DNA of 64,000 nucleotides from Diphasiastrum complanatum (Eukaryota; Streptophyta; Lycopodiopsida; Lycopodiales; Lycopodiaceae), in contig CM055108.1 of NCBI GenBank assembly GCA_029204225.1, positions 15,278,722-15,342,721 of the forward strand. Direction: 5' to 3'. A model generated the notes under the pieces. That model was not told the origin of the DNA, did not search any database, and was given only the letters and a program-made list of their open reading frames with translations. Positions 1 through 9,906 of this stretch are shown here, piece by piece. The translations under genes were made by a program, and so were the position numbers. How positions within the stretch are numbered: the stretch's first letter is position 1; every line of letters starts with the position of its first letter.

Positions 1-103
1 GGATTTTGATGGTTCAACTTGTGCTAATCTTATGAAATCATAATCTATTGTTTCCCTCATCATTTCAAGTGTTTTAGGATCCTTATTTGCTGTAATTTTT
101 ACA
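1..103 (+). repeat. 5' LTR of copia-1, right end only
   Basis: The first 103 bases are identical to 5477-5579, the end of the 3' LTR of the same element. They end in ...TTTTTACA, followed at once by a primer-binding site. The rest of this LTR lies outside the window, so neither its length nor the left target duplication can be read. Confidence 0.95.
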
Positions 104-116
104 TGGTATCAGAGCC
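104..116 (+). other. Primer-binding site of copia-1
   Basis: TGGTATCAGAGCC directly abuts the LTR. It is the classic plant Ty1/copia primer-binding site, complementary to the 3' part of initiator methionine tRNA, where minus-strand cDNA synthesis starts. Confidence 0.95.
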
Positions 117-914
117 TAAAGGCTGAAATGAGCTAAATCCTTGGTTTTCATTCAATTTGATCACAATTTTTGATCTAAATCTTGTGTAGATTGGATCTTA
201 GCATCTAGTATTGATTCTAGAACTCAAAGTGAGTTAAATACATTGGAGATTGGTGTTGTGTGACTTCATTTGCAGGTGTTTAGGTGTCTAAAACCAGAGG
301 CAAAGTTGAATTCAATTCACATTACCAAGATAACAAGTTTTGCTTGCTCCGAGCATTGATTTCTAAGCGAGTTTTGGAGGTGATTTCATAGAGGAGGCTT
401 TCTAGCATTCAAGGAGAGGGAAGATCAGAGTTTTGGGGACTCTTCAAGGCTGTTCTAAGGTGTAGTAGACACCTCCTAAAGTGATTTAGGTTCAGTCCAA
501 CCATTGCTTGACTTATGCACCAAATTAGATCAATTTTTCATCAATTTTGATCATTTTTTGCTTGTGATTGGATAGTAGATTGTGTTGCATCCTCATTAAG
601 TTCCATTTAGATCTTTTACAAGTGATTTTGGAAGTATATTAGGTTGCTGAAATTCACTCTTGATCAGATCATTTGGAAGCTTTAATGTTCTTTATAGAAA
701 GAGGGGCAATTCTACTAGTATTGTCTACTTCAATCAAGCAAGTGCATTGTTTCTAGTATTCTATGATTTGATTTTGTTAGAGATCATTCTTAGATCTTTA
801 TAGGAAGTCTATTACTGATCTTTTCAGGTCCCTAAGAAGTGGGATAAGGTAGACCTTCAATCAAATCAATAGAAGTAACCTTCATTTGTGTCAAGTCCTT
901 GATTAGGAGACTAG
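117..914 (+). other. Untranslated leader of copia-1
   Basis: About 800 bases without an ORF of note between the primer-binding site and the gag start codon. This is the expected place for packaging and dimerisation signals, but no defined structure was recognised. Confidence 0.7.
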
Positions 915-1910
915 ATGGCATCTATAAATGCATATCTTTTGGATATTAATGAAAGGCTCAACAAAACTAAATATTCCATATGGAAAGTTAGAATGGAATC
1001 TATCATGATCATGCAAGATCTGATGGAAATTGTAAATGGCAAGGAGGGTGAACCTATTCATCCTCAAGAAAAAGCCAAATACATCAAGAGGTGCAATGTT
1101 GCACTACATTGCATAAAAATGAATGTTGCAAATGAACTCTTAAGAGAGGTAGGAGATTGCACTTCAGCTCAAGATGCTTGGGAGACTTTGCAAAAGGTCT
1201 ATGAATCCAAGAACCAAACTAGAATGTTAGCTTTGAAGAATCAAATCTATAGAAGCTATCAAAAGAAAGGAGAGAGTGCACATACCTTTGTCCTAAGAGT
1301 AAAGGAATTGAACAAAGAGCTAGCCTTTATAGGTGACCCTATCAAGGATGAAGAGCTTGTTCAACTCATATTGAATGGACTAAGCTTTGAATTTGACAAT
1401 TTGGTTCAGGGATATGCAATTATGGGTAAGCTACCCATACTTGAAGAACTCCAAGGCACACTCATGGCCGAGGAATCAAGAAGGAGCCAAATGCAAGAGA
1501 GGATGAATAGGCTTTCCATCCAAGGTGGAGATGACCAAGCTCTCTTCACCAAAGGAAAAGGCAAGTCCAAAGGCAAAGGATCAATATTCAAGAAGTCTAC
1601 AAAGCTTGAGGATCAAGAAGGACCCCCAAAGGCATCTCCATCAACCACCAAAGTCAAGAAGGACAAATCAAAGGTGAAGTGCTACTATTGTAGCAAGATG
1701 GGGCATTATGCCTCGGAATGCTTCAAGAGGAAGCAAGATCAAAGCCAAGCCAACATGAGCAAAGAGGAGGAGGAGGAGAGTTCACATGAGGACTCTCTCA
1801 TGATGTCCATATTTTCTTTAACAAGCTTCAAAGGAGAAGATCCTTGGTGGATTGACTCGGGTGCTAGTTCACACATGACTAGTAAAAGGGAGTTTTTCTC
1901 TTCTCTCTAA
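915..1910 (+). CDS. gag: copia-1 Gag and start of protease
   Basis: 331 codons from ATG 915 to TAA 1908-1910. Residues 1-200 are a copia-type Gag (UBN2-like), then a lysine-rich stretch, then a zinc knuckle C256-x2-C259-x4-H264-x4-C269 that should bind element RNA. At 311-316 WWIDSG is the start of the aspartic protease with catalytic D314. Translation past the TAA continues in the same frame as protease and pre-integrase sequence, so the stop interrupts one polyprotein rather than ending Gag. A second in-frame stop, TAG, lies at 2034-2036. Gag is closest to that of element C (31963-30742, minus), which begins almost identically. Apart from the two stops the frame is clean, which suggests a young copy. 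Confidence 0.92.
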   Translation: MASINAYLLDINERLNKTKYSIWKVRMESIMIMQDLMEIVNGKEGEPIHPQEKAKYIKRCNVALHCIKMNVANELLREVGDCTSAQDAWETLQKVYESKNQTRMLALKNQIYRSYQKKGESAHTFVLRVKELNKELAFIGDPIKDEELVQLILNGLSFEFDNLVQGYAIMGKLPILEELQGTLMAEESRRSQMQERMNRLSIQGGDDQALFTKGKGKSKGKGSIFKKSTKLEDQEGPPKASPSTTKVKKDKSKVKCYYCSKMGHYASECFKRKQDQSQANMSKEEEEESSHEDSLMMSIFSLTSFKGEDPWWIDSGASSHMTSKREFFSSL

Positions 1911-2075
1911 TCTTATGATGGACCTATAAAGTCTATCTATACAGCAAATGATGAAGCTTGTAAGATTGAAGGAGTTGGTAGCATTCCCCTTTGCTTAGAA
2001 TCTTCCAAAAAGATCAACATAGAAGGTGTTTTGTAGATTCCTACAATAACAAAGAATCTACTAAGTGTTGGCCAA

Positions 2076-4883
2076 ATGGTAGACAATGGTTTCAATGTTG
2101 ACTTTGCTTCAAATGAATGTTTCATCAAGAAGAAGGGTAAGATAGTGGCTAAGGGCACTAGACTTGGAAAACTTTATAAGTTGGATGGATTTGTGGATAC
2201 TAATGTTGTCATGTTGGCCGAGAAGAGCAAGATATCTACTTTTACTTTATGGCACAAAAGACTTGGACATGTCAACTCGGGTTCCATGGAGGCTATGATC
2301 AAGGAGGAGTATGCTTTAGGCCTACCAAGGTCTATTGGGAAGGAAGACAAGGTTTGCAAAGCTTGTGCCTTATCCAAGGCACATAAGAAGGTGTTTCCTA
2401 ACTCCATCACAAAGTCATCTCATCCTCTTGAACTCATACACTCGGATGTGCACATTGCTAGCACCAAATCTAATGGAGGTTCATCCATGTTTTTAACCTT
2501 CATTGATGACTACTCAAGATATTGTTGGGTGTTCTTACTTTCCTTCAAGTCTCAAGTATTTGATACTTTTGTAAAGTTCAAGTTGTTTGTGGAAAAGCAT
2601 CATAATCATAGCATCAAGATTCTTAGAAGTGACAATGGTGGAGAATTCATCTCCAATGAGTTCAAGGCCTTTTGTGAGGACGAAGGGATCAAGAAAGAGA
2701 CTTCTTGTCCTTACACTCCTCAACAAAATGGAGTTGCTGAAAGAAGGAATAGAACATTATGTGAATGTTCTAAGGCTTTAAGATTAGATGCTTGTTTGCC
2801 CAAATCCTTTTGGGGTGAGTCTCTTGTATGTGCAAACTACTTGATGAATAGGGTGCCTTGCAAAGCAATTGAAGGCAAAACTCCTTATGAGATGTTGTAT
2901 GGAAAGAAACCCAATCTTAATCACTTGAAAGTTTTTGGGTGTATATGTTATGTGCATGTGCCATTGGAAACAAGAACCAAGGAGGATCCATCTTCCACAA
3001 GAGGGATCATGCTTGGATATGCAAGCTCAAGCAAGGGCTACAAAGTCTATCTCCCATCCTTGAACAAATTTGTTGTTTCAAGGGATGTCATCTTTGATGA
3101 ACATCATATTCATATGCTTGAAGAAGGCTCAAGTGCTCCAACAATCAAGAAGAAGATGGCTGAGGATCAAGATCTTGGTTTTGAGGAGGAGCTCATGGAG
3201 GAGCAAGCACCAAACCCACCTATCACACCAAGGAGATCTTCAAGGGCAAAAGTGGAGCCATCAAGGCTCACATATCAAGGCAAAAGACAGCAAGTTGAGG
3301 GTATCTCATCCACTTCTTATGCTTTATCTAGTTTTGAAGAACCATCTAATGTTAAAGATGCATTGAACTCCAAAGAATGGTATAAAGCTATGTTGGATGA
3401 GTATGATGCCTTGATTGAGAATGAAACTTGGTTGCTTGTTGAGAGACCTCAAAGGAATGTAATAGGATGCAAGTGGGTCTTCAAGCTTAAGTTGAATGCA
3501 AATGGGAGTGTTAACAAACATAAAGCAAGATTAGTTGCAAAAGGCTATGCTCAAGAGAGAGGGATAGACTATGAGGAAACTTTTGCACCCGTGGCCAAGA
3601 TGGTCACAATAAGACTAATCATTGCACTTGCATCACATTTTGGATGGATTCTATGTCAAATGGATGTCTCTAATGCTTTCTTGAATGGTTTTTTGGAAGA
3701 TGATATCTATATGGATCAGCCACAAGGGTTCATCAAGCATGGAATGGAGAACAAAGTATGCCATCTCCAAAGAAGCATCTATGGCTTGAAGCAAGCCTCG
3801 AGATCTTGGAATTCAAGACTACATTGCTATCTTATTTCACTTTCTTTTGTTCAAAGTGAATATGATCCCACTCTTTACATTAAGTTTGATGATGTTGGTA
3901 TTGTACTTTTACTCATTTATGTAGATGACATCATCATTAGTGGAAATAGTGTTGATGGTATTGAAAAAATCAAGATAGATCTATCCTTAGAGTTCAAGAT
4001 GGTAGATCTAGGGTGTCTTCACTTCATCTTAGGCATAGAAGTACTTAGAGGGTCTGATTTTATCTTTATAAGTCAAGTAAACTATGCTCAAAGTCTTTTG
4101 AAGAATTTTAAGATGGAAGTATGCAAAAGTGTTGACACACCAATGGAGCAAGATGTAAAAGTGCCAAATGAAGATGATGAAAGATCCTTCATGGACATCA
4201 CTTTGTTTAGGCAACTTATAGGTTCCTTAATGTGGATCACTATAACTAGACCAGATCTTAGCTTTAGTGTATGTAGGTTGAGCCAATCCATGCAAAAGCC
4301 ATTGAATATTCATTGGAAAAAGGCTAAGAGGATTCTAAGATACATCTCAGGTACATTGGATTTTGGGATTCTATATAGAGGAGATGTGATTAACCTTCAT
4401 GCATTTAGTGATTCAGATTTTGCAGGGGACAAGAGGTATAGGAAATCAACAAGTGCCTATTCAACTTTCATAGGAGAAGGTGTGGTTTCATGGCTTTCAA
4501 AAAAGCAAGAAACTATATCTCTATCTTCAACCGAGGCCGAGTACAAAGCTTTGACAACTACTACAAAGGAGGTACTTTGGATCAAGAGATTATTGGTGGA
4601 ACTAAAGATCATGGATTCAGAGGAGGCACCAATCATTTGCAATGACAATATATCAGCCCAACACCTTGCATCTAACCCAATCTTCCATGCAAGATCTAAG
4701 CACATTGAGATATGCCATCACTTTGTGAGAGAAATGGTGCAAGCCAAGGAGATTGCTTTGGAGCATGTTCCAAGCAATGAATGTGTAGCTGATCTACTTA
4801 CTAAACCACTTCAAAAGACACCTTTTATGAAGTTCAGATCATCACTTGGAGTGATTAGTAAAGCAATGATTGAACCAAGCTAG
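2076..4883 (+). CDS. pol: copia-1 Pol: integrase, reverse transcriptase, RNase H
   Basis: 935 open codons in the same frame as Gag; ATG 2076 is simply the first after the stop at 2034-2036. Order: pre-integrase zinc site H60, H65, C94, C97; integrase core D124, D186, E222 (exact DD35E spacing); linker with a PRRSSR motif near 386-390; reverse transcriptase with the metal-binding YVDD at 615-618 and SIYGLKQA at 567-574; RNase H with DSDFAGD at 779-785 and a STEAEYKA block near 818. The integrase-before-RT order defines Ty1/copia. All catalytic residues seen are intact, and the ORF ends 5 codons before the polypurine tract, as usual. Expression would require bypassing two stops, so this copy is probably non-autonomous now but could be mobilised in trans. 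Confidence 0.95.
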   Translation: MVDNGFNVDFASNECFIKKKGKIVAKGTRLGKLYKLDGFVDTNVVMLAEKSKISTFTLWHKRLGHVNSGSMEAMIKEEYALGLPRSIGKEDKVCKACALSKAHKKVFPNSITKSSHPLELIHSDVHIASTKSNGGSSMFLTFIDDYSRYCWVFLLSFKSQVFDTFVKFKLFVEKHHNHSIKILRSDNGGEFISNEFKAFCEDEGIKKETSCPYTPQQNGVAERRNRTLCECSKALRLDACLPKSFWGESLVCANYLMNRVPCKAIEGKTPYEMLYGKKPNLNHLKVFGCICYVHVPLETRTKEDPSSTRGIMLGYASSSKGYKVYLPSLNKFVVSRDVIFDEHHIHMLEEGSSAPTIKKKMAEDQDLGFEEELMEEQAPNPPITPRRSSRAKVEPSRLTYQGKRQQVEGISSTSYALSSFEEPSNVKDALNSKEWYKAMLDEYDALIENETWLLVERPQRNVIGCKWVFKLKLNANGSVNKHKARLVAKGYAQERGIDYEETFAPVAKMVTIRLIIALASHFGWILCQMDVSNAFLNGFLEDDIYMDQPQGFIKHGMENKVCHLQRSIYGLKQASRSWNSRLHCYLISLSFVQSEYDPTLYIKFDDVGIVLLLIYVDDIIISGNSVDGIEKIKIDLSLEFKMVDLGCLHFILGIEVLRGSDFIFISQVNYAQSLLKNFKMEVCKSVDTPMEQDVKVPNEDDERSFMDITLFRQLIGSLMWITITRPDLSFSVCRLSQSMQKPLNIHWKKAKRILRYISGTLDFGILYRGDVINLHAFSDSDFAGDKRYRKSTSAYSTFIGEGVVSWLSKKQETISLSSTEAEYKALTTTTKEVLWIKRLLVELKIMDSEEAPIICNDNISAQHLASNPIFHARSKHIEICHHFVREMVQAKEIALEHVPSNECVADLLTKPLQKTPFMKFRSSLGVISKAMIEPS

Positions 4884-4888
4884 ATAGT

Positions 4889-4897
4889 GAGGAGGAG
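4889..4897 (+). other. Polypurine tract of copia-1
   Basis: GAGGAGGAG immediately before the 3' LTR; the RNase H-resistant primer for plus-strand synthesis. Confidence 0.85.
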
Positions 4898-5579
4898 TGT
4901 TAAAAATTCACAATTCTAGCTTGACTAGTTTTGGTCATATGACTTGTAAATAGCTAGATGGTCATGATGTGGCTTGTCACACGTGCCAAATAGCATAGTA
5001 TTCCATTCATAAGGATGTTCTCAAGTAGACCTAAGTGTTAGAACCTTTGTAATGAGTCCAAATTATGCTTAGATACAAGGGAGAAAAAATAGGAGCTATT
5101 TTTGGTAATTTTTGCATTGTTGAGGGATCTCCAAGATTCCAACCCTAACTTAGTAGGGATGAAAGATCCACCAAAATTAGAATTAGGGATAGGTTTAGGG
5201 GTACTCATACCTGTCCAAAACCGTGATGGATCATGTATATATAGGTGATGATATCTCACCAAAATCAATTAAGCAATTTCATGTTTTTTCTCTCATAATG
5301 GTGCAATTGCTCTCTATGTTCATAATTGTTTGAGTACTTGTGATTACTAATGATTATAGGATTGAATGTAGGTCTGGTGTACAGTACTCAGACTATGGGA
5401 GGCCGTACTTTCACACGTGTGAAGCCTTCTTCAAGGATTTGGGCCATTTAGTGAGGTTCAAGCATAGATTTTTGATGGATTTTGATGGTTCAACTTGTGC
5501 TAATCTTATGAAATCATAATCTATTGTTTCCCTCATCATTTCAAGTGTTTTAGGATCCTTATTTGCTGTAATTTTTACA
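4898..5579 (+). repeat. 3' LTR of copia-1 (682 bp)
   Basis: Starts TGTTAAAAATTC and ends GTAATTTTTACA (TG...CA), bounded by the polypurine tract and by foreign sequence at 5580. Its last 103 bases match the 5' LTR without a difference, indicating recent insertion. It holds a TATA box at 5236-5243 and a perfect 14-bp palindrome TTCACACGTGTGAA at 5410-5423. A solo copy lies at 26333-27004 (minus); more distant relatives flank element C. Confidence 0.95.
5236..5243 (+). promoter_or_regulatory. TATA box of the copia-1 LTR
   Basis: TATATATA inside the LTR, about 340 bp after its start, which is a normal position for the U3 promoter. In the 5' LTR this would drive the genomic RNA. Confidence 0.6.
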
Positions 5580-5857
5580 TGAATGTGCTCTCCTTGCTCC
5601 ATCGGGCACTATTCAGCTTTGACTTCAGAAACATGATTCTTGACGGATTTGACGTCTCGAACTGCTCCTTTAGCACATCCCATGTCTGTCTGGGTGTAAC
5701 AGCATCACAAATGCGGCCTTCTCTCATCACCTGTGACGACTTCCCACACGTCTTTCTCCATCAGTATGTTTTTCATTTCAAATTTTCACACTGCATAGTT
5801 GGAAATCTCGTCCAATTTGCTACTTTCACTCAAAATGGACTCTCCCATGTTTGTCAT
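5580..5857 (-). pseudogene. Older copia gag fragment, target of copia-1
   Basis: Read on the minus strand from ATG 5857: a copia Gag N-terminus with a NYAVWKFEM-like stretch (the W is a TGA stop) and, after a frameshift near 5715, the block TSNPSRIMFLKSKLN that is typical of UBN2-type copia Gag. The sequence stops at the copia-1 boundary (5579/5580), so copia-1 inserted into this older element and the rest of it lies left of the window. No 5' LTR or primer site was recognised on its upstream side (5858-6440). Confidence 0.6.
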
Positions 5858-6442
5858 CGCAAAACTGCTTGAAACTTCTGTCGTAGGCTAAAAGCAGTAT
5901 GCTGAGGCCAACTGTGATGTTTGAAGTTGAAAATAATGAACTGCACTTTTTCCCTTACTAGTCCACTCGCCGCTTTTCCACCAAATTGAAAGCCAAATCG
6001 GCGCGCCTTTCGAAATGCACTCAGTCGTCAACTCCCAATTACGTGCCCAATGAAATGGTGAAATCACTTTTGGCACACTCCAAACACTTTTTCCACTGCA
6101 ATCACTCTATTTTGCTGTACCTTACTTGCAAGTACAGTCCGGATGGCCTTCATTTGGGGGTTATAGCCTTTCGTTTGGGTCAAAACGAACAAAGGACCCA
6201 AAAGTAGGGATTTTTCTTGTTTTTGAACTGTTTCTTCACCTTGAAGAAACTTCACACTTCACTTGTGAAGGGACCCAACTCCAATTTCAGTATAATTTTT
6301 TTTAAAAAAAAAATAAAGTGCCCCTTGCACTTATCTGCCCTTCGGGCCGACTTCACTTAAATCCAACAATGGGTTTCAATCCAGCGGCCCTGCTTGTACA
6401 CAATCCCCACCGTGGATACACAATCTCCTCAATCCGACGGTT
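5858..6442. other. Spacer, nothing recognised
   Basis: Probably the leader of the minus-strand copia fragment plus upstream DNA of the next gene. It includes an A/T run at 6293-6312. Short ORFs on both strands show no family resemblance. Confidence 0.4.
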
Positions 6443-6908
6443 TTGAACACACACAATGACAATAACAAAGCTGGCGATGGTGCTAACGACTCTGCTAGAG
6501 ATAGAGATGAGTCTTACATTCAGTTACCAGAGATGGAAACAAATAATTGTGGGACTTGGAGGCCACTCGATCAAGACCTTCAAATGGATGGTCACACAGA
6601 TCGAAAAGAAGTCCACATTTTCAACAATGAATATATGCTAACTACAATTGTAGTGGAGGATCATTGGAGCTTGAGTTATATCAGACAAGAGCTATTCTTA
6701 ATGCACAATGAAATTCTACCAGAACACTTCCGATTCATTATCAATGGAAAGCTGGTAAGATTTTAATCTGATTTGTAAATGATTATATATGTAACTTTAT
6801 TAGAGAATAGATAAATTAACAAGTTGCTTATATTTCATGCAGATACAAAAAAGACAAGAAAACACAACACCCTGCAAGGATCTTCCAACAAATATCAACA
6901 ATGTATAA
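6443..6908 (+). CDS. Small two-exon gene, ubiquitin-like fold candidate
   Basis: Exon 1 is 6443-6754, the intron 6755-6842 (GTAAGA...TCATGCAG) and exon 2 6843-6908 ending in TAA; the frame is kept across the junction, giving 125 residues. Residues about 55-115 run VHIFNNEYML, then an acidic/aromatic helix-like stretch, then LPEHFRFIINGKLIQKRQE. That layout (short strand, helix, F-x-F-x-x-x-G-K turn) resembles a ubiquitin-like beta-grasp domain, but the match is by eye. The first 50 residues are polar and probably disordered. An AATAAA lies 50 bp after the stop. This is one of the few ORFs here without a break. Function unknown. Confidence 0.5.
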
Positions 6909-6957
6909 GAACAATGATAATCCATACAATCAATTGTACAAATTGATATCTGTATTC

Positions 6958-6963
6958 AATAAA
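6958..6963 (+). terminator. Possible poly(A) signal of the 6443 gene
   Basis: AATAAA 50 bp downstream of the TAA at 6906-6908, followed by T-rich sequence, as expected for a plant 3' end. Confidence 0.45.
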
Positions 6964-7055
6964 AGATCACCCAAATTTGGGGATTTTGTACATCTGTGCA
7001 AATGATTTTGTTTCTGTATGTCTATATGTTTGTAATTCTATTTCTATATGTCTAT

Positions 7056-8493
7056 CTATTCAACTTGGGTATTTACAAATTGCCCAGCCTCACTTAAAAT
7101 CTGAACATCGTCTGGCTTAGACAGCCCAATATCAGTCTTTGGTCCAACAGTTGACCTGGCCAATAGACTAAGGATGATCTCCTGTCGAAATCTGTAAACT
7201 TTGCTAGCAGTATAATAATGAGATGAAGGTACAGATGCCTAACAATGATGATAAACAAAAATACACCAAAAATGTTCAATGATTACCTCAATGCTCACGA
7301 TTTCACATTTTCTTGGCGTGGGATTCTCTATTGGAAAATATTTACATATCTCCGACAGCAGCGAGTAAATATCCTTGTGTGTGTTGCTGGCAGAATTCAT
7401 CTTTACACAAAAAAGATTTACGATATTATTATCTATGATTTTTATAGAAATTACAATTAAGCACTAGTGATCACTGCAAAAAACCATGAAGAATTCCATT
7501 AGATAAATGATACAGTAGTTACAAGTAAAGAAGTAGACAAGTAAAGAATTTGACAAATAAAGAGATAAACATACTTGGTATGATAAGGCATCAACAGAAA
7601 CTTCACAGCAGGTGAGCAAGCACCAAGGATACAGTGCGACAAAGTATCATTGTTGTCCTATGATGCCTTGCAAAAAAATTGCTGAGAAGCAACACTTCTT
7701 TCATGGAATCCCTTGCAATATCATATTGCAGTAAGGGGAGACTAGCCTCAATCACTGGATCGCTGATAGAGGCCCTTCTATCCTTCATCTGCATACAATT
7801 TGGGATTCTAAAATTAAGAGTAGAACCAATATCTTCTATTTGGAAGAGGATTGGCATGCCGATACTATCTATCGCATTTGAAATATCTTTCTCAAATTTT
7901 AAATATTCATCAGAATCTAAATATGCTATAAGCGTGACATTAACGGGAGGAGGCGGGAGAGAATCTACAATGGAGGGAATGTCCAAAATTTTTGTGGTTG
8001 AATCAACCATAGTATCAAGAGCTACAATATTTACAATTCCATCACCTCCAGATGTGGAAGCTTGGAGGTTCATATGTCAGACCTTTTTGGGAGCCTGAGA
8101 AGAGGATGGCTTGCTCCTTCTAGGGGCAGGTTGCTTGCGAGGCCTCTTAGTGGGAAGGGTGGTCCTATCAAGGGGTTTGTCCCGGGGAGCAGCGGGTTCA
8201 CCCTTGTGAAGTCTACAAAATTTCTCCCTCATTCTATATAGAATTTGAAAATCTTTGGGCATTATGGTGACGCGCTTGGCATGGATGGAAAGCAAAAAAG
8301 AATCTTCAAAAAAGAGAGCCAAATAGTCCTCCGTGGACTCCTACAAACACTGCAATGCTCCAGGTGTGAACCTGACATCACTCTGCAGATTATCCCGGGT
8401 AATCAGACGGACAATTCTGTGGAGAGGGGCTCTTGGTATCAGGAGCAGGGTGGATCTCTGACATTTTCACACAAGAGCGATATGTGGTTCGTA
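7056..8493 (-). pseudogene. Decayed spliced gene with N-terminal histone H3/CENH3-like fold
   Basis: Minus strand. From 8493 down to about 8227 the frame aligns along the whole H3 histone fold: a KCQRSTLLLIP stretch, HRIVRLIT, FTPGALQCL, then [19 protein letters not shown] and [15 protein letters not shown] and FTPGAL are closer to centromeric CENH3 than to canonical H3. Two stops (8467-8469 TGA, 8341-8343 TAG) break it. Instead of ending, the frame runs into a basic Pro/Ser tail, meets TGA 8077-8079, and continues to 7603. After a frameshift near 7650 it can be spliced through exons ending 7575, 7386-7287 and 7238-7056: all junctions are GT-AG, phases agree, and the last exon ends in TAG. 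The C-terminal part (for example VPSSHYYTASKVYRF) matches nothing I know. So it is an H3-like domain with a long unfamiliar extension, now a pseudogene. Confidence 0.6.
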
Positions 8494-8682
8494 CATATCA
8501 CTTCTGTGAGTTCGTAGTGTTATCCCTTCATCTTCGGTTACTCACTTCTCGTACAAAACCGATACTATTCAATGGCTTCCTCCTCTGATTGTAGTCGTGA
8601 GCGTTTGTTGTCCAATTTTCTCTCTGAGTTCGGTATAATGAGTGCATAGAGTACTTCAAGTCCCTCTTTTGGCCTTTTCTAA

Positions 8683-9840
8683 ATGTGTTCAGTATGGCAC
8701 AACAGATTAGATACTTCGATTCTTGATACTAAGATCCCTTCATCCTCCACTACTGAACATTCCATAAAGGATATCAGTCATTTCTTGGTCGATACTCCTG
8801 ATAAAGACAATGAATATTTGAGTGTAGATACTGATATGTTGAGGGATGCTTTCATTGGCTCTAATGTCAATACTGAGAAAAATATTGCTAGTGTACATTC
8901 TAAATGCTTTTTTGATTACCCAAGATTTTATATAAATGAAGATGTGTATATTACAACGGTAGATTTATGTGTTTTTTTCGATTATCGTGAGGATGAGGTG
9001 CTTTGTCTATTGTCAAGCACCATTACTGAGTTCTCTGACATTGTTGATTTTGAAACCGAAGACTTAGTGCCGGTCATAGACTATGATGATGAGGGAATTC
9101 TGACTGGTGAGGAATGTTTGTCCTGTGCTATGGCAAACGTTAGTGCTCATGGATGAAGTTTGCCTTCTGATGAGAAATTTATTCCATTCCAAGCCCACCT
9201 GGGATTCCCTCATCTATCGGTTATGAAATTTGCTGATGACTCTTCCTCAATAGGTCGTCACAATATAGATCATTCTGATCTAGTTGCAGCTGATGACGAT
9301 GAATGCGTAAGTTTAAAAGTTTTATTGTACGTTTGTTTATCTGATGTATGTGTTTTGCTGAATTTAATTTGTGCTGAAAACTCTAATTTTGTAATTGCAG
9401 AATACACTTTTTATCGATGACTTTGCTACTCATCGAGGGGTTTCAGACAACATTCATCATCTTTCCACGGGGACAGTGGCCTCGACCACTACTTGAGTCA
9501 CTTTCAAAATAATGAAATTTGCATTGCTCATTCCAAATTCAGTCCAGCTGGAGAGACAATGATAATGGCTGTGAAAGCCTTATCTTATTATTTAGGTGGA
9601 CATAAATTTGCGAGAGCAAATAAAATAATTTTTGTGAAGAGATCTTATGTTATAAACATATTAGGATTTGTAGATGGGAATGTACCATTAAGGAGTTCCC
9701 ATTATTCATTGTATGCAGCATATATAGAATTGAGTGGTAACAAGGACAATGCGCATCTTCTGGATGCATATGCAAGTAGAGAATTACTGCATGATAGCAC
9801 AACAATTGGACAAGAGGATGTATCAGATACCTATGAATGA
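8683..9840 (+). pseudogene. Unidentified decayed spliced gene, acidic protein
   Basis: Divergent from the H3-like gene, with about 190 bp between them. Frame 8683-9306 codes for an acidic, Asp/Ser-rich protein with one TGA at 9154-9156. It is followed by a good intron (9307 GTAAGT to 9400 TTGCAG) and an exon from 9401. A shift near 9460 leads into the open stretch 9493-9840, which includes KALSYYLGGHKFARANK and ends in TGA. No domain recognised. Consistent splice signals and long open stretches support a former gene; the stop and frameshift argue that it is dead. Confidence 0.4.
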
Positions 9841-9906
9841 TAATTTACATATATTGAAAATTGTGAATACAATTTACATTTGTAGCAACTTTGTATCTCT
9901 GAATTT

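Noticed and set aside
104-116. tRNA gene at the primer-binding sites
   Set aside because: Only 12-13 bases match initiator tRNA; no cloverleaf can be formed. They are primer-binding sites.
2174-4705. Minus-strand ORFs opposite copia-1 pol
   Set aside because: Shadow frames of a well-supported polyprotein with catalytic motifs on the plus strand.
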